Assembly (NCBI GenBank): GCA_036502005.1
Contig: DASXZH010000005.1
Coordinates: 1 to 30,547, forward strand
Length of the DNA stretch: 30,547 nucleotides
Direction: 5' to 3'
Source of the DNA: DASXZH01 sp036502005
Lineage (GTDB): Bacteria; Armatimonadota; Fimbriimonadia; Fimbriimonadales; Fimbriimonadaceae
Position numbers and translations under genes: made by a program. The notes beneath the pieces were generated by a model. The model was not told the DNA's origin. It made no database searches and saw only the letters and a list, made by a program, of their open reading frames with translations. Positions 15,212 to 23,237 of the stretch are shown here, piece by piece; within the stretch, counting starts at the first letter, position 1, and every line of letters begins with the position of its first letter.

Positions 15212-17052
15212 CGACTGGGCTTCCAGCCAAGAACAAGCAATTCTTTAAGCCAAGGTTCGAATCGACGCCAGCGCTCCACCGACGAGCCGTAAATAGGTTG
15301 GCGAGCTTGCCACCGGCTGGGGGTGGAAACGGCTTTGCTGCTTTCATGGAAGCTAAGGCAGGCTTCATCCCACGGAAGATTGCAGAACTCGAGCACGCCT
15401 CGGATCTCATGCTCCGGCTCCGAAATCAAATCTTCGTAGTTGAGTTCATAAAGAAAATCAGAAGGTAGAGTCGATCGCCAGTGCTCCATCATTTTTTCGT
15501 AAGCTTTATATAGGGCAACGATGTTGGTCCGGTTATAAACGAAATTGGGGCCGCCTGCAAAGAAAGTCGTATAGATGGACAGACAGGTATCCAGTGGATT
15601 ACGGCGAATATGAAGGATTTTGGCCTTCGGAAACACGCAGTTGATTAAGCCGAGGTGCCGGTAGTTTAAGGGCATCTTATCGGTGATCCTTTCGGCAGGG
15701 TCTGTGGCCTCAGCAAGAATTTCCAAATACTTATCCGAAAGTTTTGAAAGGTCGGTCACATCGGGGTTTTCTTTCCACCTTCGGTGAACTGCCTCTGCCT
15801 CCGCGTTCCAAAACGGCTGCTCGCCCGAGGAACTCACCAAGGGATGGCTAGACACGATTTGATCGAGGAGCGTAGTCCCCGATCGAATCATTCCGACGAT
15901 AAAGATGGGTTTGTCGCTTTTTGATCCGCGTCCCTTCATGTGCTCAAGCACATCGCGGGAATAGATGCCGGACATCATTTCGACGTCTGTGGCTGTCTTT
16001 TCGGCGTCGAATGTCCGGCATATCGGGTAAAGCCCGTAGGCGAGGTCGTTCGCAATATCGTAATACTGCATCGCCTCTTCGAATTGCTCTTCAAACTCGT
16101 AGGACTTGGCGATGGCGTAGGCCAAATGCATGCGATTCTTGTCGTCGACGCGATTACTCGAAAAGGCTGCAACCGCTCTATCCAAAAGGTTCGAAAAAGC
16201 CTTTGCCTCGGCAAGTTCGCGATAGGCCGCACCCTGAAGCGGATCGCGGCTGATGCAGGACTCTAACACTTCTACCGAGTCCTGAAATCTTCCCTGTTCT
16301 TGCAGCCATTTCGCGTACCCAATCGCGGAGGAGGCATCGCGCTGGGCCATTTCACGATAGATCGATTCAGCCTTCGCGGGCTGGTTAAGCCGACCGTACG
16401 CAGCCGCCAAGGCTTCGGCTAGGATCGGCGATTGAGGATGACGTTCTCTTCCTTCAAGCAGCGTGTCGATCGCCTCCGACCAGCGTGAAAGCTGCTGGAA
16501 CTGTTTGAAAATCTGCAGATAGTTCTGGGCCCGTCCAGGATCGTATTCCAATGCCTTGAGAAACGCTTCAAGTGCCTCCTGGTTCCGGTTCTGCATCCGA
16601 AGAGCGAGCCCCAAATTGAAATAGGCTTGCGCGGCTCTCGGTTCCAGTTTTAATACTTTAAGAAAGCTTTCGACCGCCAGTTTGTACTCGCCTGCCGATA
16701 GGCAGCAGATGCCGAGTAAAGTGGAAACGGAGGCGTCGTTCGGCTGGATCGCCAGTGCGCGTCGGAGTAGCGCAATTGCCCGGTCGAATTCACGCTGGCT
16801 CTTCCGCACATTGGCCAGCCAGATGAGTCCATCATGCTGATTTGGATTAACCTGCAAGGCCCTTTCCAAGTGTGAGGAAGCTTCATCTAATTGGCCTGTT
16901 TGCGCCGCGATAACGCCTGCAAGAACGTGTACTTCCGGGGCCGCGTCTTGCGAGGCCAACAGCCCGTCTAAAATAGACTGCGCCGCATCAGACCGGCCCG
17001 CATCAAAATACGTCCGCGCTTCCAAGAAGCGTCGCTCAGCATCTGCGTCCAC
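15208..17052 (-). CDS. TPR-sulfotransferase (second copy)
   Basis: This 614-aa protein has about eight TPR units (residues ~5-340) followed by a sulfotransferase domain. The PAPS 5'-phosphosulfate loop is IFIVGMIRSGTTLLDQI (383-399), the 3'-phosphate motif KILHIRRNPLDTCLSIY (478-494). A GEQPFW element follows the loop, with Glu411 aligning with the catalytic base in the GEET motif of animal tyrosylprotein sulfotransferases. There is no signal peptide, so it acts in the cytosol using PAPS. RaxST of Xanthomonas is a precedent for cytosolic tyrosine sulfation of an exported peptide. It is the last gene of the prepilin operon, 22 nt after the small lipoprotein gene. A carbohydrate or lipid acceptor remains possible. 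Confidence 0.88.
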   Translation of the reverse strand: MDADAERRFLEARTYFDAGRSDAAQSILDGLLASQDAAPEVHVLAGVIAAQTGQLDEASSHLERALQVNPNQHDGLIWLANVRKSQREFDRAIALLRRALAIQPNDASVSTLLGICCLSAGEYKLAVESFLKVLKLEPRAAQAYFNLGLALRMQNRNQEALEAFLKALEYDPGRAQNYLQIFKQFQQLSRWSEAIDTLLEGRERHPQSPILAEALAAAYGRLNQPAKAESIYREMAQRDASSAIGYAKWLQEQGRFQDSVEVLESCISRDPLQGAAYRELAEAKAFSNLLDRAVAAFSSNRVDDKNRMHLAYAIAKSYEFEEQFEEAMQYYDIANDLAYGLYPICRTFDAEKTATDVEMMSGIYSRDVLEHMKGRGSKSDKPIFIVGMIRSGTTLLDQIVSSHPLVSSSGEQPFWNAEAEAVHRRWKENPDVTDLSKLSDKYLEILAEATDPAERITDKMPLNYRHLGLINCVFPKAKILHIRRNPLDTCLSIYTTFFAGGPNFVYNRTNIVALYKAYEKMMEHWRSTLPSDFLYELNYEDLISEPEHEIRGVLEFCNLPWDEACLSFHESSKAVSTPSRWQARQPIYGSSVERWRRFEPWLKELLVLGWKPSR

Positions 17053-17074
17053 GTTATCGGCCGCCCTGCAAGCC

Positions 17075-17287
17075 TCAGGGTTTCCCAGTGGCCGTTATAT
17101 TTGTTTTCTTTTTCCGAACGCCACCTTCGCTGTCGGCATTCATCTTCCCGCTGTAATAGGTGCTGCCGGCAGCCGTTGCGGGCTTATCGTCGCCTACGCC
17201 CGAGCAACCGCTCGACACCAGCAAAGCAGCAAGGGCCAAAGACCCCAAAGGAAGCATAACGAGAACGGGGACCAGTCTTGGTTTCAT
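17075..17287 (-). CDS. Small lipoprotein with GSTYYSGKMNAD motif
   Basis: This is a 70-aa predicted lipoprotein: basic start, hydrophobic segment LVMLPLGSLALAALLV, then a lipobox-like VSSGC (Cys28). The mature part is only about 40 residues and carries GSTYYSGKMNADSEGG, ending in a basic KKK patch. The same GS-x-YY-x-GKMNAD string occurs in the 98-aa protein at 19030-19326, and each of the two genes lies directly upstream of a TPR-sulfotransferase gene. A tyrosine pair with downstream acidic residues makes it a plausible sulfation substrate or partner; this is inference. It begins 40 nt after the preceding sulfotransferase stop. Confidence 0.75.
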   Translation of the reverse strand: MKPRLVPVLVMLPLGSLALAALLVSSGCSGVGDDKPATAAGSTYYSGKMNADSEGGVRKKKTNITATGKP

Positions 17288-17327
17288 TTAACTCCTCCTA
17301 TCAATAATGTACTATTCATGGCCTTAT

Positions 17328-19025
17328 TTATTCTGGCTGTCGGCCAAAGGTTTGGGGTCTCGGATGATGTACGTCTTTCAAAGACGCCAACTCTCCGATC
17401 CATGTCTCATATTGACGCCAGCGACCCACGGATTTGATATTCACTTCCTGACGTGCGGTGAACAAGCTCGGAGTGCTGACTTGGCGTTCATTCTGTTCGT
17501 GGCGCAGGCACGCTTCATCCCACTCCAAGCCTAAAAACGAGACCAGAGAGCGGATTATTGGCTCTTTATTTGAGACCAAGTCTTCATAGTCGATTTCAAT
17601 GAAACCGGTTTGTGGCAGGCACGATCGCCAGTGCTCCATGAAGGCGAGATACTCTCGATAGTTTTGAACGATGTTGGCCTGGTCATAAGCAAAGTAGGTG
17701 GCGTTGCCCAGATATGTTGTGTAGATGGAGAGACACGTATCCATCGGGTCGCGACGAAGATGGATAATCTTCGCTCGGGGAAACGTCGAGCGGATCAATC
17801 CAAGGTGCCTGTAATTGACCGGCATTTTATCGATGACTTTTTTGGCCGTCCCGCCCGCATGAAACAACGCCTCAAGATATTTCTCGCCTGCCCTCCGAAT
17901 GTCTCCGGGGTCGGGCTCCCCGTTGCGCCACTTATATTCCATCCTCGGCGCGTTCAGCACCCAAAAAGGCTGTTCGCCCGCGGACGCGATCAAGCCGTGG
18001 CTGAATAAAATCTGGTCCAGCAGAGTTGTGCCCGATCGGATCATCCCGACGATAAATACCGGAGTTTCGCTGCTGGACCCAAAGCGCCCAAGTTCCTCGA
18101 TTCTTGCTTTGGGATAGCTACCCCGAACTGCCTGAAGGCTCAATTCTGCCAGTTCTCCACTAAGTTTCAGAGGCGAATTGTAAAGGTCGTAAGCCGCCTT
18201 ATTCGCTTGATCGTAATAGGAGATCGCATGGTGTGGGTCTTTGATTTCGTCGTATGCTTTGGCCGCCGCGTAGAGAAAAAACATGCGGGCCTCAGGCCGC
18301 AGGTCTGTCCTCTTTAAACCCGCCAAAGCAGCATCCAAAAGGCGTTGCTCACCCAAGTCAAAGCATTTGGCGACCGCTAATGCGTGGAACGCTTCTCCCA
18401 AACTCGGGTCCCCTGCGATCGTTGCCAATAAAATGGCCTGCGCTTCGTCGAACCGGCCCTCTTCATGAAGCCAATGAGCAAAAGGTGTGCTTGCCATTGG
18501 ATTGGCTTCGGCAGCAGCCTTGAAGAGAGCTTCTGCCTTCGCGGCCATCTTTAGCTTGCCGCAAGTAACCGCGAAAGCGACTGAAATCGCAATGGATTTG
18601 GGGTGCGCATGGTGGCCCAATTCTAGAGGTGGAAAGGCCTCCGCCCAGTTCAAAAGATGCTGGCTTTGTGCGAAAAGCTCCGTAAAGGCTGGGACGAAAT
18701 CAGGATCGAGCTCCGTTGCTTTTCGAAAGGCGTGAAACGCCTCGTAGCTGCTGCCGTTATGTTTAAGAGACATTCCCAGGCCAAAATATCCCCTGGGATT
18801 TGCCGGCTGGAGCCTTAAAAGCTTGGTGAAGGCGCCAACCGCGGCCACCGAATCGCGCATGGAGAGATAGCAGGCACCCAATTCAGAATATACGGAAGCC
18901 TCACCGGGGGCAATATGAACGGCATGCTTGAGGATCTCAACAGCCCCTTGGAGATCGCCTCCGCGTCTCTTCCCAACACCCGCAGCAAGCAACCCGGAAA
19001 AGGTTGAGTCGTACTCAGGCAACAT
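17328..19025 (-). CDS. TPR-sulfotransferase (first copy)
   Basis: This is a 565-aa paralogue of the product of 15208-17052. TPR-like helices cover residues ~8-280. The sulfotransferase domain has VFIVGMIRSGTTLLDQI (323-339) and SAGEQPFW with the conserved Glu351. The 3'-phosphate motif is KIIHLRRDPMDTCLSIY, then an FAYDQANIVQNYREY helix. The end QVSTPSLFTARQEVNIKSVG RWR parallels the other copy. No export signal is present, so it should work in the cytosol with PAPS. It starts 4 nt after the 98-aa membrane protein gene and is followed by the small lipoprotein, so the pair [small YY protein + sulfotransferase] is duplicated. Substrate unknown. Confidence 0.88.
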   Translation of the reverse strand: MLPEYDSTFSGLLAAGVGKRRGGDLQGAVEILKHAVHIAPGEASVYSELGACYLSMRDSVAAVGAFTKLLRLQPANPRGYFGLGMSLKHNGSSYEAFHAFRKATELDPDFVPAFTELFAQSQHLLNWAEAFPPLELGHHAHPKSIAISVAFAVTCGKLKMAAKAEALFKAAAEANPMASTPFAHWLHEEGRFDEAQAILLATIAGDPSLGEAFHALAVAKCFDLGEQRLLDAALAGLKRTDLRPEARMFFLYAAAKAYDEIKDPHHAISYYDQANKAAYDLYNSPLKLSGELAELSLQAVRGSYPKARIEELGRFGSSSETPVFIVGMIRSGTTLLDQILFSHGLIASAGEQPFWVLNAPRMEYKWRNGEPDPGDIRRAGEKYLEALFHAGGTAKKVIDKMPVNYRHLGLIRSTFPRAKIIHLRRDPMDTCLSIYTTYLGNATYFAYDQANIVQNYREYLAFMEHWRSCLPQTGFIEIDYEDLVSNKEPIIRSLVSFLGLEWDEACLRHEQNERQVSTPSLFTARQEVNIKSVGRWRQYETWIGELASLKDVHHPRPQTFGRQPE

Positions 19026-19029
19026 GTTT

Positions 19030-19326
19030 TCAGCCTGTCTGTTTTGGACCAGCTGGCTGTGGGGGCTTCGTGCTCACAGAACCCTTGGTGTTTGCCGGCG
19101 CGGTCTGACCTGTAGAGGCTTTATGGCGATTCCGGGGATCGTGCGCTTCGCTTTCGATGTCCGCGTTCATTTTTCCTTTATAGTAAACGCTGCCGGCCGG
19201 GGGTGCAGAAACTGATGTTCCCTCCCTCCCGCAGCTCAAATACACGATCCCGCCAATAATGGCAAGGGAGGCTACTCCAAGTAGTCCTCCCTTTACCCAG
19301 CTATCCGTGTTCTGTTGCTGAGCCAT
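19030..19326 (-). CDS. Small membrane-anchored protein with GSVYYKGKMNAD motif
   Basis: This is a 98-aa protein with one membrane segment (about 12-32, GGLLGVASLAIIGGIVYL followed by SC) and a disordered, Pro/Lys/Thr-rich tail. The tail carries GSVYYKGKMNADIESE, matching the motif of the lipoprotein at 17075-17287. It lacks a clear lipobox and probably sits with its tail outside the membrane. It lies 6 nt downstream of the prepilin stop and 4 nt upstream of a TPR-sulfotransferase start, so it belongs to the same transcript. No known family was recognised. The two tyrosines followed by Asp/Glu make it a candidate sulfation target. Confidence 0.75.
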   Translation of the reverse strand: MAQQQNTDSWVKGGLLGVASLAIIGGIVYLSCGREGTSVSAPPAGSVYYKGKMNADIESEAHDPRNRHKASTGQTAPANTKGSVSTKPPQPAGPKQTG

Positions 19327-19332
19327 TAAACG

Positions 19333-20298
19333 CTAGTCAAGGACGTCCAGATACGTCATGTAGTAGTACCCACCGGGCGCAAGCGACTCATAGTGCCGAG
19401 GATCGCCCGTGATGCGCTTTGCATGGCCATCGCAGAACGCGTAGACGCCGCCGTTGTTGTGAACCATGTCGCCGCTGCAAGGATAACCGTCGTTGCCCCA
19501 AGTGAGGCCGCTGCCAGGATCGGGCGCCGCTCCTTGGATGGACATTGTGAAGCCATTGTTCGCCAAGATGGTCTCCGCAGGCCGCGAGAACGAGGTCATC
19601 GAATCAAGCGTTCCTGGAACGTTAGCAGCAGGGAAACCGCCGCCGCCGCCGGGCGTTGCCAAACACGGGTTTTGAGGCGTGCCTCCTTGTGTCCCATTAT
19701 GATCAAGCCCTGGGCAGGTGTCGCTAAATCCATTCAACGAAGCAAAGGCTGGGGAATAGCCGTACAGCCAGTCGTGATAGTCGAGCAGAGCGGCCCCGTC
19801 TCCCTCTGCAAACCCAAAGTTTGCGTTCATCGTGGCCTGCGCACCGGACCCCGCGCCGTTGGTCTGATAAGCGTAAATTCCGTATCCCGGCTGGCAAGTG
19901 CTTGCATTAAGACTTGAAGAAGACACGCCCGGATCATCCAAAATGCCGGACCCTTCGTGCTGCTGATAGCTCGAATTCGCCACGTAGGCGCCGCTTTTCA
20001 CGTAGGGCTGAATGACGTCGCACCACCAAGCGAAATAGGGATCGGGGCTGGAGGAAGTAATGGGGGCGGGATCCCAAGCTGCGGGCTCTCTTACATATTC
20101 CGGCAAAATCGTGTCGTCGTAGTCGTTGGAATACATCAGTGCTCCAAGACCGATCTGCTTAACGTTGCTTAACGAAGCGGCAGTCTTCGCGGCCGCCTTC
20201 GCCTGGGCGAAAACAGGAAAGAGAATTGCAGCCAAAATCGCGATAATTGCGATAACGACCAGCAATTCGATTAAGGTAAATGCTTTCGTATGTTTCAT
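19333..20298 (-). CDS. Type IV-like prepilin with H-X9-DG C-terminal signature
   Basis: This 321-aa protein starts MKHTKAFTLIELLVVIAII, a prepilin leader cleaved before Phe by the prepilin peptidase and a hydrophobic assembly helix. It is followed by FPVFAQAKAAAKT, frequent in Armatimonadota pseudopilins. The C-terminus has HNNGGVYAFCDGH, the H-X9-DG signature of prepilin-processing-associated (DUF1559-like) proteins. It ends in a tyrosine cluster GGYYYMTYLDVLD. The ATG at 20298 has GGGAG 8 nt upstream and is preferred over the GTG at 20313. It is likely exported and polymerised or used as a pseudopilin of a type II secretion-like machine; machine genes are not in the window. It is first in the operon with the sulfotransferases. 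Confidence 0.92.
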   Translation of the reverse strand: MKHTKAFTLIELLVVIAIIAILAAILFPVFAQAKAAAKTAASLSNVKQIGLGALMYSNDYDDTILPEYVREPAAWDPAPITSSSPDPYFAWWCDVIQPYVKSGAYVANSSYQQHEGSGILDDPGVSSSSLNASTCQPGYGIYAYQTNGAGSGAQATMNANFGFAEGDGAALLDYHDWLYGYSPAFASLNGFSDTCPGLDHNGTQGGTPQNPCLATPGGGGGFPAANVPGTLDSMTSFSRPAETILANNGFTMSIQGAAPDPGSGLTWGNDGYPCSGDMVHNNGGVYAFCDGHAKRITGDPRHYESLAPGGYYYMTYLDVLD

Positions 20299-20767
20299 TA
20301 ATTGTGCTCCCACTTTGAGGGTGAAATCCCATCAGTCAAAATGCTTACCGAAATATTCCAAAAGGGCATTTGCGCGAACGCAGTGTCCCTACGATAAGCA
20401 ATAATTCATTGTACAACGCATTGCGCGAAAATTCCCCAAGATCGTTTACGATTTGACGTAAAGGCAACTATTCCTTAGGCCGGATCCCTTTCCAATGACG
20501 ACAGCGAGCGTGGACTCATCCGACCGCCTAGGCTCTTGATACAATTTCTTTGTGGCTCATCGCACCAATAACCCTATTCCGGCACAAACGATGGGTATGG
20601 GCCCGTTACAGGAAAAGTTAGCATCGCCGGCCCTAGCGGGGCACCTGGCAAATGGTGGGTCGCCAGCGCGGTTAGGCAAGCAATGAATCGGCGCAGTTTT
20701 CGGTTTCGCTAGACACTTCGACGACCGTTGCTTGAGCAGTCCCGAGTCATTCTTGGCGGGCGTTCCG
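20299..20767. other. Intergenic region upstream of prepilin operon
   Basis: This 469-bp stretch has no supported gene. It must hold the promoter of the minus-strand prepilin operon and the 3' end of the TPR gene at 20768. TTGCGCGAA occurs twice in direct orientation (20370-20378 and 20421-20429), a possible operator. Around 20650-20675 CTGGC and GCCAG could form a short hairpin without a T-tract. An overlapping frame at 20557-20856 has random-looking composition and is not called. Confidence 0.35.
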
Positions 20768-21718
20768 CTATGGCAACTGGGAATCAAGAGGCGGTCGTGC
20801 CAGGTCATGATTTGGTTTTCCTGAGTTGCCTCTGGATTTGACCCGCGCGGCGGCAACGGCGATTTGCCTCTTAAGGCTTTCTTTGTACGCCGGAGAAGGA
20901 GCTTTCAGCAACGCCTCTTCCAGTGCTTTTAACCCATCAAGATAGCGTCCATCCTCAATGTAGGCTAGGGCAAGAGTGGCCAAGGTCATCGGGTTGCCAG
21001 GATCAAGTTTCAGCGAATGTTCAAAGTCCGAGATCGCATCTAAGTTATCAAATTGTGCGATAGTATCACCGAGAGCAACGTAACTGAGGGCAGCGACAGC
21101 TTTTGGCGAATCTCCTACAGGGAAGGTGTCCAACAACTCTTGCATATCTTGCCCCCACCTTTTTACTATGTAGTCAATCAGATAATTCCTCTGGCCATTA
21201 AAGACCTGACCGTTTAAAGAGGCCACCAGGGAAAGTCGGGGAGCGAGGCTCCCGTCGTGCGCCTGAGGGTACTCCATAAAGTCTTCGTAGGCAGCCTTAA
21301 ACCGGCCCAATCTAAGGTCTATGTCAACGATTAATGTCCCCGCTCCCACTGAGGTTGATTCGTAAGCGTCTCTAAGATATGTAAGGGCCTTGTCGTCCTC
21401 GCCTTCGTATATCATGGACCATGCCTTCGCCTTGCTGCGCATGTCATTAAGAGTCCAGTCACGAACCAAGCGCTGTTGTTCCTTGGTCATTTCTCCACCT
21501 GGGAAGGCGTTTATGTGTTGGCCCTTGCTGACAGGCGCTACACTTTTTCCGGCGGTGGAGGTTGGATTGCTGTCGGCAACATTTGGCACTCGTTTTGAAA
21601 CCTTAGGCATGGAGGAAAATTTCGTTGTCTGGGGCGTCCGATATATTTTTTCGATCCAACTATTCGCGGGGTTTTGGAAGAAGAAGAAGACACAAACGGA
21701 AACGGGAAGAAATAGCAT
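20768..21718 (-). CDS. Secreted TPR-like repeat protein (paralogue C)
   Basis: This is a 316-aa protein with an N-terminal hydrophobic segment (LFLPVSVCVFFFFQ) and a body of helical repeats. YLRDAYESTSVGAGTLIVDIDLRLGRF, SLVASLNGQVFNGQRNYLI and LDPGNPMTLATLALAYIEDGRYLDG are shared, with changes, by the proteins at 22215 and 23238. The end VKSRGNSGKPNHDLARPPL parallels the GAVGKP tails of the others. It follows the truncated surface-protein remnant by 4 nt, so the order [surface protein C-terminus, TPR protein] repeats the order found at 24182-26143. Probably periplasmic or surface exposed; function unknown. Confidence 0.75.
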   Translation of the reverse strand: MLFLPVSVCVFFFFQNPANSWIEKIYRTPQTTKFSSMPKVSKRVPNVADSNPTSTAGKSVAPVSKGQHINAFPGGEMTKEQQRLVRDWTLNDMRSKAKAWSMIYEGEDDKALTYLRDAYESTSVGAGTLIVDIDLRLGRFKAAYEDFMEYPQAHDGSLAPRLSLVASLNGQVFNGQRNYLIDYIVKRWGQDMQELLDTFPVGDSPKAVAALSYVALGDTIAQFDNLDAISDFEHSLKLDPGNPMTLATLALAYIEDGRYLDGLKALEEALLKAPSPAYKESLKRQIAVAAARVKSRGNSGKPNHDLARPPLDSQLP

Positions 21719-21722
21719 AATA

Positions 21723-22118
21723 TCACCAAGTTGGGAAATTTATCGGAGTGGTCTCCACATCTGAATCTACTTGCGGAAGGATAGAGGGTGCCACATGGTT
21801 CCACATTAAGGTCTGGTACGAATATGAACAAGCACCATGGCTCTCCCATTTCGTGCAAACGATCGGAACAAATATAGGCACCATCGTTGAGTTATCAGGA
21901 AGTACTACGGCGTTCGTGCATATCGGCGGCTGATAAATCAGGTAGTCGGAGTAGCTAGCGTCATTTTGGACCACAAAGCTGGTGACCGCTGGAGTCAATC
22001 CCTTTACGAAATAGGGCGGGTTGTCCACCCCTGGCGCGTCAGAAACCGTGACCACGTTCGTGCCGTCTGCGGGCTTAACATCCGTGTAGCAAATATTAGT
22101 TGACGGTCCAAAACCCAA
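21723..22118 (-). pseudogene. Truncated C-terminal copy of the large repeat surface protein
   Basis: This 131-aa frame opens with TTG and has no methionine, ribosome site or signal peptide. Its sequence aligns with the last ~130 residues of the product of 24182-26143. Shared elements are DGTxxVxxxDAPG, SDYxLYxP, VxLP, PIxVPI, ExHGxxSYSY, IxxQVDS and a terminal PTW. In-frame TGA lies a few codons upstream (about 22136-22138), so the N-terminal signal, repeat stalk and most of the domain are lost. It sits between two TPR paralogues. A translated short protein cannot be excluded, as the C-terminal frame is intact, but a duplication remnant is the simplest view. Confidence 0.65.
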
Positions 22119-22214
22119 CCTTTGCTTGAGGGATCAATACGGCCCTTTTTCTGCAAGCTCATTCCCAATGGAATGCCTCTTTTGATACGGTTCCCATTCT
22201 TGAAATAGGCGGTC

Positions 22215-23156
22215 CTACGGCGATGGGCCGGGCTTAACAGGATCCAGGATATACCGAGGCTTCCCAACCGCGCCATATTTTTTGACTGCCTTAGCATCAT
22301 TCTGGACTGCTCTCGAAAGGACTAATTTGAGGTACGACGACGTTGAAGCGGATAAGGCAGCCTCGTCCGATTTTTCTGCATCGAGATAGCGTCCGCTCAG
22401 TCTGTAGAAGAGTGAAAGCAACGTTAAGGTGTCCGGATTGCCTGGATTAATACTATTCGCAAGTTCTGCGTCGCAAATGCCTGCTTCGTAATCATTTTGC
22501 CCCTCTTTATTCGCTAGAGCTTCCGCGCTAAGTGCCGTAATTGTTTCCGGTGACTCTCCCTTGGGCAAAGCTGACATGAAATCTTCCATAGCTTCAGGCA
22601 TGACGCCTCTTCGAATGAAATAGATACAGTAATCTCGTTCGCCTGGAACAACATCGCCGTTTAGACTCGTCACCAAAGCGATTCGCAGGAGTTCGCTGCC
22701 GTCTCGATCTTGACGTAAGCTAAAAGTGTCCTTCAAAGCGTCGTTATATCGATGGCTCCTCAGGTCCATTTGCGTTATGAGGGTTCCTAGCGAGCCAACA
22801 GGATATTGCTCATAACCGTCCCTCAGAATCTGAATCGCCGCTTCGGAATCTCCCCTTCGCTCCACGGCTCTGGCTGTCGCCCTAATCTCCCGCGCCTTTC
22901 GCTGAATGATATTCCCGAGGGGTATCCCTGGCTTACGCGCTTTCACCCGCAGCCCCTCGCCCTCCGAAGACTGTACTCCGCTATTGCCTAATACGACGCT
23001 GCTTCCCGGTTGCCCAATCGCAATCGGCTTATTTGCGGTCGAGTTTTCAACCCAGCGCCGAACCAGAGGGGTCTTTTCCAACGCGACGGCCCATTGTTGG
23101 TCGGGCCCAACTGGAGCAGTTGTTTGAAAGGCTATCAATAGTGAAGCGATAAACAT
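22215..23156 (-). CDS. Secreted TPR-like repeat protein (paralogue B)
   Basis: This is a 313-aa protein with a probable signal peptide (MFIASLLIAFQTTA) and the same repeat architecture as its neighbours. ILRDGYEQYPVGSLGTLITQMDLRSHRY, IALVTSLNGDVVPGERDYCIYFI, and SINPGNPDTLTLLSLFYRLSGRYLDAEK correspond to segments in paralogues A and C. The tail VKKYGAVGKPRYILDPVKP matches the GAVGKP end of paralogue A. It is 81 nt downstream of paralogue A on the minus strand and is followed by the surface-protein remnant. No enzymatic motif was seen; TPR proteins commonly hold protein complexes together. Function unknown. Confidence 0.75.
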   Translation of the reverse strand: MFIASLLIAFQTTAPVGPDQQWAVALEKTPLVRRWVENSTANKPIAIGQPGSSVVLGNSGVQSSEGEGLRVKARKPGIPLGNIIQRKAREIRATARAVERRGDSEAAIQILRDGYEQYPVGSLGTLITQMDLRSHRYNDALKDTFSLRQDRDGSELLRIALVTSLNGDVVPGERDYCIYFIRRGVMPEAMEDFMSALPKGESPETITALSAEALANKEGQNDYEAGICDAELANSINPGNPDTLTLLSLFYRLSGRYLDAEKSDEAALSASTSSYLKLVLSRAVQNDAKAVKKYGAVGKPRYILDPVKPGPSP

Positions 23157-23237
23157 AGGAACCCGTTGTTTAGTTTAGACGCGCAGATCGATAAGGTGAC
23201 AACTTTTAAGTTGGGTTTGGCATAGAAGAGTTTCTGA

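Noticed and set aside
20557..20856. 99-aa minus-strand frame upstream of the prepilin operon
   Set aside because: Overlaps the end of TPR paralogue C in another frame, Cys/Pro-rich random composition and no conserved motif.
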